NCBI RefSeq assembly: GCF_004310665.1
Contig: NZ_SIXF01000012.1
Location: forward strand, 93,960-157,959
DNA length: 64,000 nucleotides
Direction of reading: 5' to 3'
Origin: Pedobacter kyonggii
GTDB taxonomy: Bacteria > Bacteroidota > Bacteroidia > Sphingobacteriales > Sphingobacteriaceae
A program made the position numbers and the translations under genes. Numbering within the stretch: the stretch's first letter is position 1; each line of letters opens with the position of its first letter. The notes under the pieces were generated by a model. That model had not been told where the DNA came from. It made no database searches and saw nothing but the letters and a program-made list of their open reading frames with translations. Of the stretch, positions 44,942 through 54,700 are shown in pieces.

Positions 44942-45688
44942 TTATAAAATATTTAGCTCTTTAGCGCGATAACGGGCTAAAGATTCATGTCCTACTTCTA
45001 GCTCTGTTATCAAATAACTAATGCTCTCTATTGGGCAAACCCTTAATCTCAAAGCAATATCCAGCTTCTCGGAAATGCAGAGCACGGCCGTTTTTTTTGC
45101 ACAACTCAACATGGCTTTTTTAAGTTGGTTAATTTCCCAGTAAGTATCCGTTAAGCCTTCATCTGGGTGGATGGCGCTGGTTCCCATCAGGCATAAATCG
45201 GCCTTAATTTCTGATAACTGTGTAATTACTTGTCCGCCGTAGGTAACCTGCGAATTTTTAGAAAACAAGCCTCCAATCAAAATCACTTCGATATTATTGT
45301 ATTTAGCAAGTTCTACTGCAACCAGCGGACTAATGGTGAAAAATGTAGCAGATAAACCCTGTGGAAGCCGTTTCACAAATTCTAAAATCGTTGTTCCCCC
45401 TCCGGTTAAAACTACCATGCCATCTTTTATCAACTGAACGGCTTTTTTGCCAATCGCAATTTTGCTATCTCTGGCATAAACCGTACTATCATCAAAAGAG
45501 CTGTGGTATGATTTAGATAAAGCACCTCCATGAACCTTATAAAGCAGGTTTTCATCAACAAGTTCCTGTAAATCTCTTCTGATGGTATCTTCCGAAACAT
45601 TGAGCAATTGTACCAGATCTGATGTGAGTACCCTGTTGTGCAGGTTAATTTGGCGCATAATGAAGTCGTGGCGTTCTTTTTTCAGCAT
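44942..45688 (-). CDS. DeoR/GlpR-family transcriptional regulator
   Basis: This 248-residue protein has the DeoR winged helix-turn-helix (RHDFIMRQINLHNRVLTSDL, LNVSEDTIRRDLQELVDENL) and a sugar-phosphate-sensing domain (VVLTGGGTTILEFVKRLP, VEVILIGGLFSKNSQVTYGG-like, LCLMGTSAIHPDEGLTDTYWE). It is divergent from the second susC gene; the shared promoter region carries 10-bp-phased TTGC repeats that are candidate binding sites. The same repeats precede the third susC gene. The regulator therefore likely controls both systems and perhaps itself, with a sugar phosphate as effector. Confidence 0.92.
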   Translation of the reverse strand: MLKKERHDFIMRQINLHNRVLTSDLVQLLNVSEDTIRRDLQELVDENLLYKVHGGALSKSYHSSFDDSTVYARDSKIAIGKKAVQLIKDGMVVLTGGGTTILEFVKRLPQGLSATFFTISPLVAVELAKYNNIEVILIGGLFSKNSQVTYGGQVITQLSEIKADLCLMGTSAIHPDEGLTDTYWEINQLKKAMLSCAKKTAVLCISEKLDIALRLRVCPIESISYLITELEVGHESLARYRAKELNIL

Positions 45689-45743
45689 AAGTAGTGTCTG
45701 GTTTTAAAACGAATGTATAAAAGATTTTTAGATTTTTTAAATA

Positions 45744-45773
45744 TTGCGTGTTTTTGCTTGTTTTTGCAATAAA
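45744..45773 (+). promoter_or_regulatory. Upstream operator-like cluster, susC-2: three TTGC units at 10-bp steps
   Basis: TTGC begins at 45744, 45754 and 45764, giving units TTGCGTGTTT, TTGCTTGTTT and TTGCAATAAA. It lies about 62 bases before the TTTG+T8 core and 56 bases upstream of the DeoR start codon. Confidence 0.65.
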
Positions 45774-45805
45774 ATATTGTTTAGTAGCTTTATAAATCTT
45801 TGCTA

Positions 45806-45817
45806 TTTGTTTTTTTT
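45806..45817 (+). promoter_or_regulatory. TTTG + T8 core of the susC-2 promoter region
   Basis: TTTG at 45806-45809 followed by eight T. The same core precedes susC-3 at 51629-51640. It does not match TAnnTTTG fully here. Confidence 0.4.
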
Positions 45818-45859
45818 ATCAAAAACATTCATCATATTTACTATAACTAACATCAATAC

Positions 45860-45879
45860 TGCGTGAATATGCGTGTTTG
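45860..45879 (+). promoter_or_regulatory. Downstream operator-like cluster, susC-2: two TGCG units at a 10-bp step
   Basis: TGCGTGAATA and TGCGTGTTTG begin at 45860 and 45870. This second cluster lies in the leader, 76 bases before the ATG. Confidence 0.55.
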
Positions 45880-45935
45880 ATAAACCAGAAAACAAATTTT
45901 TATTCCTTTTTAACCAACTTTCTTATTAATTAATT

Positions 45936-48900
45936 ATGAAGAAAAAACTAGTCTTTAGTTTTATCGGTATGATTATGCTGAGTGCACAGATTTTTGCGCA
46001 ACAGCTAACGGTTACCGGTAAGGTCAGCTCTGTTGACGGCCCCATCCCTGGTGTTACCATTCGGGTAAAAGGGAGTACCATCGTATCGCAATCCAACGGC
46101 GATGGAAATTATGCTATTAAAGCATTAAAAACCGATGTACTAATATTCTCCTATGTCGGATACAAAAGCGCCGAACGAACTGTATCGGGCAATACAATCA
46201 TTAACGTTAATCTTTCTGCTGATGCTAGCTACCTTAACGAGGTTGTAGTTACTGCCTATGGGATTGACCGCGATGTTAAATCATTAGGTTATTCTACCCC
46301 GAAGGTTTCTGGTACTGAGGTAGCCGAAACACAGAGGAACGATTTTTTTGGAGGCCTACAAGGCCGTGTTCCTGGTTTATCCATTAATAGTACCAATGGA
46401 AACCCAGGAGCCTCTGCGCAGATTGTTTTACGTGGATTTGTATCCATCAGTGGCGATAATAATGCCTTGATTGTTGTAGATGGTGTGCCAATTAACAACA
46501 GTACCTTAAACCAAACAAGAGAACTTGTTTCGGGCGCGGCGAACAGAGATCAGGATTATTCTAACCGGGGGATGGACATCAACCCAAACGATATTGAAAG
46601 TTATGTGATTATGAAAGGCCCTGAGGCCACGGCCCTGTATGGAAGTGCCGGAGCAAGTGGTGCGATCTTAATTACCACCAAAAAAGGAAAAGCCGGTCGT
46701 GGAAGCATTAATTATAACAACTCGTTTAGGGTAGAACAGTTAAATAAATTTCCAGAGATACAAACAAAGTATAATTCAGGGCTTTCTAACGGCGTTTACA
46801 ATGGCGGTTCCTCTAATTTTTTTGGACCGGCATTTTTACCAAGTACACCACTTTACGATAACATCCATAATTTTTTTGAAACGGGTTTTACACAAAAGCA
46901 CAATTTATCTTTTGAGGGCGGAACTGAGCAGTTTTCTTATCGCTGGTCTAACGAATACACTGATACTAAAGGAACAATCCCTACAACAGGTTATACCAGA
47001 TTTTCATCGCGGGTTACCGCTGTTGGTACCATCTCGCCGGCACTAAAATTAACAACCACTTTCAATTACATCAATTCTAATAACGACAAGGCCAATAAAG
47101 GTGCTAATGGATCTTTACTTCAGTTAATGCGGTTTAGTTCTGCTTATGATGTGCAAAATTATCAGGATGCCAATGGAAATAGAATTTTGCACCTGGCAAA
47201 TATATATTCGGAATTTGATAACCCGCTTTGGGATGTTGTTAAAAATGTGAACAACGATAAAGTTAACAGGTTAATTGCCAATACAAATGTGGAATTAAAA
47301 CCAACTAAATGGTTAAGGATTAATGGAATTATCGGTGCCGATATTGCCAATACGAAAGGATTGTCGGTATACCACGCCCAATCTTACCGTGGTTCGGGTT
47401 CTGCCGCGGCCCCAACAGGAGGAACGGTAATGACCTATAATCAATTGACCAAAGTATTCAATGGATCATTAACTGCCAGTGCCAAGCATAAATTTGGCGA
47501 TTTTAACAATACCTATGTTATTGGTGCCACCTTTAATAATTATAACTCGACCACCGATTCTCAGCGTGGGACGAACATGTATGATCCCAATTTTTACAGT
47601 ATAAACAATACTTTGCCTACCACGCAGCGTACCTTAACTTATGTAAACCGTTACCGTACGGTTGGTGTTTTTGCACAGGCCATTTTGGGTTATAAAACTT
47701 TATTGTATTTGACTTTATCTGGCCGGGTTGACGGTGCTTCGCGTTTGATGCCCAATAATCCATATTTTGCCTATCCATCAGCGAGTTTGGCCTTTAACTT
47801 TACCGATCTGGCCTCCGTTAAAACGGCACTGCCTTGGTTGGATAATGGCAAGCTGAGAGCCTCTTATGCGCTAACAGGTAAAGAGCCATGGAGAGAATAT
47901 TCTACAGGTACAAACTATGAGGCCAAAAGATTTACGGGTGGAGGTTATGCCTATTCGTATTATGGCGGTAATCCCAACTTAAAACCAGAGGTATCGGAGA
48001 ACTTTGAAATCGGTACTGAAATGCAGTTCCTGAAAAACCGGATCGGACTAGATTTTAACTATTACAACCTGTTAAGTAAAGATCAGATCATTAACCCGCG
48101 TTTAAGCTATGGTACTGGTTTCGTATTAGAGATGATGAATGGCGGTACGGTACGTAACCGTGGTATTGAAGTACAGCTAACAGGTAATCCAATAAAAGGG
48201 AAAGATTTTAACTGGAACACCACGTTTAATTTTACCCGCAACCGAGGTGTGGTACTATCGCTGGCAAATGAACTTCCAGAGCTTTACGAATCTGATACCT
48301 GGGTAGTTGGCGAAATCAGAAGTGCAGTTCATCCGGGTTACAGTACCGGTGCAATCAGTGGAACCAGGTTTGATCGAAACAATAGGGGTGATATCTTGAT
48401 TAATACCTCATCTGGCTTGCCAACAAGCTCAGATACACAGTATTATCCTCTTGGAGACAGAAACCCGAAATTTACATTGGGTTTTGTGAACAGGTTTAGC
48501 TACAAGAGCTTTAATCTCTCTTTCTTATGGGATTTAAGATACGGTGGTGATGTGGTTAATGGTACTGAATACGACTCTTATAGAAAGGGAATTAGTTTGA
48601 AAACTTTAGATAGGGAAGTGCCTCGTGTAATTAAGGGAGTTCTGGCAGACGGATTGCAAAACACAGCCAACCCTACGGTTAATACGATTGCTGTAACACC
48701 TTTTTATGCTTCGAATTACTACTCTTTAAACGTTTCGCCAGAGATGTTTGTAGAAAGGAATATCAAGACCCTCCGTTTGAGGGATGTTACCCTGGCATAC
48801 GATTTTCCCCCATCACTGGTTAAGCGAATCGGATTTATCCAGAGTTTTGGTGCATTTTTTACCTTAACCGACTCTATACTCATTACCAATTACTCAGGTG

Positions 48901-49019
48901 GCGATCCAGAGAGTAATGCAAACTCGCCAGGTGTTGGTGGAATTGGTGGTTACGGAATTGATTATGGTAATGTAGGTAAACCGATAGGTTTTAATGTTGG
49001 ATTTAGGGTTAAATTATAG
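45936..49019 (+). CDS. SusC/RagA-family TonB-linked outer-membrane transporter (pair 2)
   Basis: This 1027-residue protein has a signal peptide (SFIGMIMLSAQIFAQQ), a carboxypeptidase-regulatory-like domain (LTVTGKVSSVDGPIPGVTIR), the TonB plug (LNEVVVTAYGIDRDVKSLG; ALIVVDGVPINN; DIESYVIMKGPEATALYGS) and a barrel to the end (PIGFNVGFRVKL). It is likely under DeoR control (see repeats upstream). Its susD stop/start junction overlaps the next gene closely. The SusD partner is of the SusD-like 2 group, so pair 2 may differ in substrate class from pairs 1 and 3. Confidence 0.95.
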   Translation: MKKKLVFSFIGMIMLSAQIFAQQLTVTGKVSSVDGPIPGVTIRVKGSTIVSQSNGDGNYAIKALKTDVLIFSYVGYKSAERTVSGNTIINVNLSADASYLNEVVVTAYGIDRDVKSLGYSTPKVSGTEVAETQRNDFFGGLQGRVPGLSINSTNGNPGASAQIVLRGFVSISGDNNALIVVDGVPINNSTLNQTRELVSGAANRDQDYSNRGMDINPNDIESYVIMKGPEATALYGSAGASGAILITTKKGKAGRGSINYNNSFRVEQLNKFPEIQTKYNSGLSNGVYNGGSSNFFGPAFLPSTPLYDNIHNFFETGFTQKHNLSFEGGTEQFSYRWSNEYTDTKGTIPTTGYTRFSSRVTAVGTISPALKLTTTFNYINSNNDKANKGANGSLLQLMRFSSAYDVQNYQDANGNRILHLANIYSEFDNPLWDVVKNVNNDKVNRLIANTNVELKPTKWLRINGIIGADIANTKGLSVYHAQSYRGSGSAAAPTGGTVMTYNQLTKVFNGSLTASAKHKFGDFNNTYVIGATFNNYNSTTDSQRGTNMYDPNFYSINNTLPTTQRTLTYVNRYRTVGVFAQAILGYKTLLYLTLSGRVDGASRLMPNNPYFAYPSASLAFNFTDLASVKTALPWLDNGKLRASYALTGKEPWREYSTGTNYEAKRFTGGGYAYSYYGGNPNLKPEVSENFEIGTEMQFLKNRIGLDFNYYNLLSKDQIINPRLSYGTGFVLEMMNGGTVRNRGIEVQLTGNPIKGKDFNWNTTFNFTRNRGVVLSLANELPELYESDTWVVGEIRSAVHPGYSTGAISGTRFDRNNRGDILINTSSGLPTSSDTQYYPLGDRNPKFTLGFVNRFSYKSFNLSFLWDLRYGGDVVNGTEYDSYRKGISLKTLDREVPRVIKGVLADGLQNTANPTVNTIAVTPFYASNYYSLNVSPEMFVERNIKTLRLRDVTLAYDFPPSLVKRIGFIQSFGAFFTLTDSILITNYSGGDPESNANSPGVGGIGGYGIDYGNVGKPIGFNVGFRVKL

Positions 49020-49027
49020 TGAATAAC

Positions 49028-50638
49028 ATGAAAAGATTATATAAATTATATATTGCTGCGGCAGTATTATTAATGGCCGGAGGGTGTAAAAAATACCTCG
49101 ATATTAATACAAATCCTGCAGTGCCTCAAACCAGTAAGGCAGAACTGCTGCTTCCTCCGATTTTATTTCAGATGACAAACGGAACCTCACAGGATTACCG
49201 GTTTATTTGGAAAATTACACAAAATCTTATTGGAGCATCCACCGATGATGGATCTATTGCTTTTGAAAAACACACTTTCGTGCGTTCGAGCGATAATGGG
49301 GGGGTAATATGGAGAATGACATATGTTGATTTGGGTTTGAACCTGGAAAATTTAATTAATGATGCTGTTGCCAATCAAAAATATGAGTATGCTGCAATTG
49401 GTTATGCCATTAAGGCCTGGGCCTACCAACAAACAACAGATTTGTACGGGCCGATCATTTTGGATGAGGCTTTCACCCCGGGGATGTTAAAATTCCCTTA
49501 CCGTGATCAGCCAGAAGTATATGCAAAAGTGCGTTACTATTGCGAACAGTCGCTTAAGTATTCTACAATGAAAAGCCCACTCAACTACGCAACGCAATTG
49601 GCCAGTGTTACCGGTGATGGGATTTATAAAGGAGATATGGCTAAGTGGAGAAAATTTGTGTATGCAATTTATGCATTACAGTACAGTCATCTGGTAAATA
49701 AACCAGAGTTTAAAACCATGTACGCCGATAGTGTTGTTAAATACACCAATTTATCTTTTGCCAACGAAACAGAATCTGCAACAGTTTATTTCTCTGCAGC
49801 AAGTACTGATGATACCAATCCATTTGGCCCAACCTTAGGCTATATCAATCCATCTGGTACAACATCTACTTACTATGGCCGTATTTCGACCACAATCTTA
49901 AACTATCTTGCCGGTGGGGTGAGGGGAGTGCCTACCACAAATCCAACAAGTTCACTCGATCCACGGTTGAGTAGGATGCTGCCGGCAAGTACAGCTGCAG
50001 CTACTTTGGGCAGGTATATAGCCGGCGTTCCAACCCAGGGAAGCAGTACATCTGGTCTTCCTATTGTTTTCGGGAGCATCCCGGCAGGGGCTAATACCTA
50101 CAGCGGAAAATATATTTTTGCCGATGCAGCAAGATACCCAATTATGACCTATTCGCAATTACAGTTTACTAAAGCAGAAGCGTTGTTTTTACAAGGAAAA
50201 ACTGCCGATGCTTTAGTTGCATACAGAGCAGGTATATCGGGGCACATGATTTTTTGCAATACCTATGGCAGGGCTTCTAAAACGCCCGACCCTTTGATAA
50301 CTGATGCCGAAATTAACAGTTATTTGAGCTCAAAGGAAGTGGCGCAAACCCCTGATTCATTATCTCTTGCCGACATTATGGGCCAGAAATATATCGCACA
50401 ATGGGGATGGGCAGGTTTAGAACAATGGTCTGACATCAGGAAACACCACTACAGTGCAGCAGTATTCAGGCAGTTCTATCAAATTCCAGCTGCCGATCTT
50501 CTTTTGGGAGGTAAATATGCCTACCGTTTCAGGCCACGGTACAATTCTGAATATGTTTGGAATGCCGAAGAACTACGTAAGTGGGGCGGGCTAGAGGTTG
50601 ATTATATGACCAAAGAAACCTGGTTTAGCCAGCCATAA
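49028..50638 (+). CDS. SusD-like-2 family outer-membrane lipoprotein (pair 2)
   Basis: From the ATG at 49028 the protein has 536 residues; an in-frame GTG at 49019 overlaps the susC stop, but the ATG three codons on is preferred. The lipobox is AAVLLMAGGCKKYLDINTNP. The text TSKAELLLPPILFQMTNG, SVLPYRDQPEVYAKVRYYCE-like and LTFTKAEALFLQGKT-like stretches, plus GQKYIAQWGWAGLEQWSDIRK near the C-terminus, fit the SusD-like 2 group rather than classical SusD. It captures substrate for the adjacent SusC. A DUF4397 lipoprotein follows. Confidence 0.9.
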   Translation: MKRLYKLYIAAAVLLMAGGCKKYLDINTNPAVPQTSKAELLLPPILFQMTNGTSQDYRFIWKITQNLIGASTDDGSIAFEKHTFVRSSDNGGVIWRMTYVDLGLNLENLINDAVANQKYEYAAIGYAIKAWAYQQTTDLYGPIILDEAFTPGMLKFPYRDQPEVYAKVRYYCEQSLKYSTMKSPLNYATQLASVTGDGIYKGDMAKWRKFVYAIYALQYSHLVNKPEFKTMYADSVVKYTNLSFANETESATVYFSAASTDDTNPFGPTLGYINPSGTTSTYYGRISTTILNYLAGGVRGVPTTNPTSSLDPRLSRMLPASTAAATLGRYIAGVPTQGSSTSGLPIVFGSIPAGANTYSGKYIFADAARYPIMTYSQLQFTKAEALFLQGKTADALVAYRAGISGHMIFCNTYGRASKTPDPLITDAEINSYLSSKEVAQTPDSLSLADIMGQKYIAQWGWAGLEQWSDIRKHHYSAAVFRQFYQIPAADLLLGGKYAYRFRPRYNSEYVWNAEELRKWGGLEVDYMTKETWFSQP

Positions 50639-50663
50639 TTTTATTAATTTAAAAAATATCAAG

Positions 50664-51461
50664 ATGAAAATATTTTCTAACTTATTTGTAGGCCTGTTTA
50701 TTGCAACGGCTTTAGCTGGCTGCACCAAAAATGTGCTCGATTATGGTGAAACAGAAAAATTAACCAACGATCAGGCTTTATTAAAAGTGAACTATGCCTC
50801 TTATTATTATAACAACAGGGCAATAGCCATTAAAATTAACGATAAAAGAGTGAGCAGTGTAATTACCGCCCGTACGCCATTTCCTGGTGGCGGTTATAAT
50901 ACCGGGGGGAGTTCTACTGCTGATTTTCTGGCTGTAAGCCCGGGAAATCTAAAGCTATCAATCATTCTTCCTAAAAAGAGAGACGATGGCACTGATTCAC
51001 TTGTGTTGTACAGCACAACCTTTCAGATAGAAGCAGGTAAAAACTATGTTGCCCATATTACCGATACCGCCGCAAACACCAAAAACGTTTTAACCCAGGA
51101 AAGTTTTATCAGACCGGATACGGCCTATTGTAAATACCGTTTCATTAACCTCATGCCAAATGTGCCATCAGTAGATTTGTATTATGGAACAAGTGCAACG
51201 GATAATACGAAAGACTCGCTTATTGCAGGTAATGTAAATTATTTAAACATTAGCAACGAGATTACACTAAGGTCTGCACAATCGAAAACCTGGAAAATCA
51301 GACCGGCTGGAGCGGCCATTACAAGCGCAACAGTTCTGGCCAATTATACCAGTGCAAGTACATTTTTAAACAAAAGGGTTTATACCATTTTTGCAAGTGG
51401 CTATAGTGGCATTACAACTGCACCGCGCAGACCTTATGTATCATTCTTTTTGATCAGATAA
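50664..51461 (+). CDS. DUF4397-domain lipoprotein
   Basis: This 265-residue protein has a lipobox (LFIATALAGCTKNVLDYG) and a DUF4397 region (about 150-260; YCKYRFINLMPNVPSVDLYYG, NVNYLNISNEITLRSAQSK). DUF4397 folds as a beta sandwich and often accompanies susC/susD pairs; it may bind carbohydrate or cell-wall material. It is third in the pair-2 operon and ends in a strong terminator. Function is inferred from position only. Confidence 0.8.
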   Translation: MKIFSNLFVGLFIATALAGCTKNVLDYGETEKLTNDQALLKVNYASYYYNNRAIAIKINDKRVSSVITARTPFPGGGYNTGGSSTADFLAVSPGNLKLSIILPKKRDDGTDSLVLYSTTFQIEAGKNYVAHITDTAANTKNVLTQESFIRPDTAYCKYRFINLMPNVPSVDLYYGTSATDNTKDSLIAGNVNYLNISNEITLRSAQSKTWKIRPAGAAITSATVLANYTSASTFLNKRVYTIFASGYSGITTAPRRPYVSFFLIR

Positions 51462-51480
51462 ATTGAATCACATGATTATT

Positions 51481-51508
51481 AAAGCCAACCCTTAGCGGTT
51501 GGCTTTTT
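51481..51508 (+). terminator. Terminator of the pair-2 operon
   Basis: A 10-bp perfect stem (AAAGCCAACC / GGTTGGCTTT) with a 6-base loop, followed by T. Confidence 0.9.
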
Positions 51509-51553
51509 CATTTTCCGGAGTTTTTTCTTGGTAAGAAAATAAATACTTGTAAT

Positions 51554-51582
51554 GCAATAACTGCTTCATAATCAGTTATTGC
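51554..51582. promoter_or_regulatory. Perfect 10-bp inverted repeat abutting the susC-3 operator
   Basis: GCAATAACTG and CAGTTATTGC face each other across 9 bases. The right half overlaps the first TTGC unit at 51579, so binding of a dimer here could compete with or reinforce the regulator. Confidence 0.5.
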
Positions 51583-51608
51583 GCTTTTTTGCGTGTTTAT
51601 GCGGTAAT
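51579..51608 (+). promoter_or_regulatory. Upstream operator-like cluster, susC-3: three TTGC/ATGC units at 10-bp steps
   Basis: Units TTGCGCTTTT, TTGCGTGTTT and ATGCGGTAAT begin at 51579, 51589 and 51599. The layout mirrors the cluster at 45744. Confidence 0.65.
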
Positions 51609-51624
51609 ATAGCTGTTGCAAACC

Positions 51625-51640
51625 TAAATTTGTTTTTTTT
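51625..51640 (+). promoter_or_regulatory. -7 box and T8 core of the susC-3 promoter
   Basis: TAAATTTG at 51625-51632 is a full match to TAnnTTTG and is followed by eight T. No clear -33 box is present; the upstream operator occupies that area. Confidence 0.45.
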
Positions 51641-51671
51641 AATCAAATAAATAATGATATTTACTTAAATA

Positions 51672-51691
51672 TTGCTGTTTTATGCGGTATT
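51672..51691 (+). promoter_or_regulatory. Downstream operator-like cluster, susC-3: two units at a 10-bp step
   Basis: TTGCTGTTTT and ATGCGGTATT begin at 51672 and 51682, in the leader 56 bases before the ATG. Confidence 0.55.
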
Positions 51692-51727
51692 AAGACTAAA
51701 CTACAAAACAATTCTAAACTTACGTTT

Positions 51728-54700
51728 ATGAAAAAAAAACTACTATTAATTTTTCTTGGTATGTTTTTGTTGCTGGCCCATGCCATTGCGCAACAAACTA
51801 CCATTACGGGTAAGGTCACATCTGAGGATGGACCAATACCCGGTGTTTCCATTAGGGTTAAGGGAAGCACTACCGTTGCGCAATCAAATGCAGATGGAAA
51901 TTATTCTATTAATGCGGCTAATGGCAGCATACTGGTATTTTCGTATATTGGGTATGTAACGGCAGAAAGAACCGTTGGTGCAGCTAAAACAATCAACATC
52001 AGTCTAAAAACAGACGCTCAGGGATTAGATGATATCGTTGTTGTGGGCTATGGAACTCAGCGTAAAGGCAATCTAACCGGAGCAGTTTCTACCATTGATG
52101 TAAAAAAGACTTTGGAGGGCAGGCCAATCGCCGATGTGGGTAGAGCACTACAAGGTGCCGCATCTGGTTTAAGCGTAACTGTTCCCAGTGGAGAGATTGG
52201 TTCTGATCCAGTGATCAAAATTAGAGGGCAATTGGCATCATTTGTTGGTGGAAATTCACCGTTGATTTTATTGGATAATGTAGAGATTCCAAGCATCCAA
52301 TTGGTTAATCCAAATGATATTGCCTCTATTACCATTTTGAAAGATGCTGCTGCAGCATCTATTTATGGTGCTAAAGCCGCTTTCGGTGTGGTATTAATCA
52401 CTACTAAACAAGGCTCGGGATCTGATAAGCCATCAATCAATTATTCAAATAACTTTTCTTTCCAAAACGTTTGGAAAGACTTAAAAATGGCTGACGTAAA
52501 TGGTTTAAAATATACAGTTGATGCTGCAGAACGTGTTGGTGTGACAACACCAGTTGGCGCATTTTATTACGTAGACAGAGCAAGCTATGAAAAGGCCGTT
52601 GCCTGGAAAGAAAAGTATGGCAGCACCATCGGCCCTGACGACCCGACCATATTCGGCAGAGACTGGTACGTTCAGGGAGCTAACCAGAAAATGGGTGTTA
52701 GAACTTACGATCCGTATGACTATATGATTAAAGAATGGGCGCCTACCCAACAACATAACCTATCCGTTGGTGGTACAACCGGGAAAACATCTTATAATAT
52801 CGGACTTGCATTGCTTGATCAGAGTGGAATGTTAAAGCCGGCAAAAGAAGATCGTTTTACACGCTACAATGCTTCATTTAAAATTTCAAGTGAAATCAAC
52901 AAATACCTTACCATCCGCGGGGGCGCATTATATTCACGGAGAAATAAACAATATGCTTATACCACCAGCTCTACAACAGCCGATCCATGGTTGTATTTAT
53001 ATCGTTGGAGTTCCTTGTACCCATTGGGCAAGGATGAGAATGGAGATGCCATCCGCAGTCCTGAAAGTGAAGTGGCTTCTGCAAATACTGCTAATATATT
53101 GTTAAATTATGCCAATGTAAATTTGGGATCTACCGTTAATATCTTAAAAAACTGGAAAGTAGATTTTGATTATACTTTTACCAACCAGAACGAAGATTGG
53201 AAAAGACCGGGCACAAGATTTACTGCAAGAAACTCATGGGTAGCGCCTAAAGCGCGTTTAGATGCAAGTGGTGCCCCTGTTTATGTAAACGATCAGGGCC
53301 AAGTGGTATCGAGCACCACGGCTGGTGCAATTGCGGCCTATGATCTATCTATGGATATGTATACCACACCTGGGTCAAACCCCGATCATTTTGCCAGATC
53401 TGCTACAAGCTATTTTAGCCATACCATTAATGCTTTTACTACTTATAGTTTAAACCTTAAGGAAAACCACGATTTTAAATTTATTTTGGGTTTAAACCGG
53501 GTTACTTCTACTGCTGAATCCCAGTTTGGTCAAATCACCAATTTAAGCGATATCATTAACCCACAGTTTAGATTCGGTACCGGACTTCAAACCGTACTTC
53601 CAACTAGCACAGTGATGGGCATTATTCCTGGTGGGATTAACATTCCTGGATCAGATAAAAGGTGGGAAGCACAATTGGGATATTTTGGTCGTATAAATTA
53701 TGCTTTTAAAAACAAATACCTTATTGAAGGTAACTTGCGTTACGATGGTTCTTCTAAATTCCCAACCGATTTGCAGTGGAGGTGGTTTCCTTCGTTCTCG
53801 GCAGGTTGGGTTGCCAGTGAAGAAAGTTTTATGGCCTGGACTAAGCCAGTTCTGAATCAGTTAAAATTCAGGGGGTCCTGGGGTTCAATAGGCGATCAGA
53901 CCGTACCAAACAACTTATACATTCCAACTATGCCAAGCGGACAATCGAGTTGGATCGGTGCAAACGGTGCCAAAGTGAATTATGTAGGCACACCTGATGC
54001 AATTAAAGAGGCAATTCAATGGCAGGATATTGTAACTACCAATATAGGGCTAGACGCAACACTTTTAAATAATAAGGTAAATCTTTCTTTTGATGTTTTT
54101 CAAAGAAACACCAATAATATGATTGTGCCACAGGAAGGCATCCCTTTTACTTTTGGTGCCGGGGCGCCACAGGGGAATTTTGGTGCCCTGCAAACGAAAG
54201 GGTGGGAATTGACCTTAGATTTTAACCACAGGTTTAAAAATGGCTTAGGCATAAACTTTAAAGGAAATATATCCGATGCTAAAACAAAGCTAACCGAGTA
54301 TGGTTCTGGAACGCAAGTGCTTAACAATTATAATGGAAAAGATATTGGCGAAATTTGGGGTTACCGTACCGATAGATTGTATCAAACAAGTGATTTCGAG
54401 TTAGATGGCTCGGGTAAACCAATCATAATTACTTTAACCAGTGCGGAAAGTAAGTTAAACGCAGGTAAACAAGCTTATAAACTAAAAGCCGGACCAAATG
54501 GCGAAAAACCAGTTTACCAACCATTTTTACAAAATTCAGCTAACTTCCGTTTTGGTCCTGGTGATGTTAAGTTTAAAGATATTAATGGTGATGGGGAAAT
54601 CAGCAATGGAGATGGCACATTGGCCAACCATGGCGATTTAGAGGTAATCGGAAATTCTAATCCGAGCTACGAATATGGTTTTAGGTTAGGTGCCGATTTT

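Noticed and set aside
49019-49027. GTG start of the SusD-like-2 gene overlapping the susC stop
   Set aside because: The ATG three codons downstream gives a normal lipoprotein signal; ATG is preferred.
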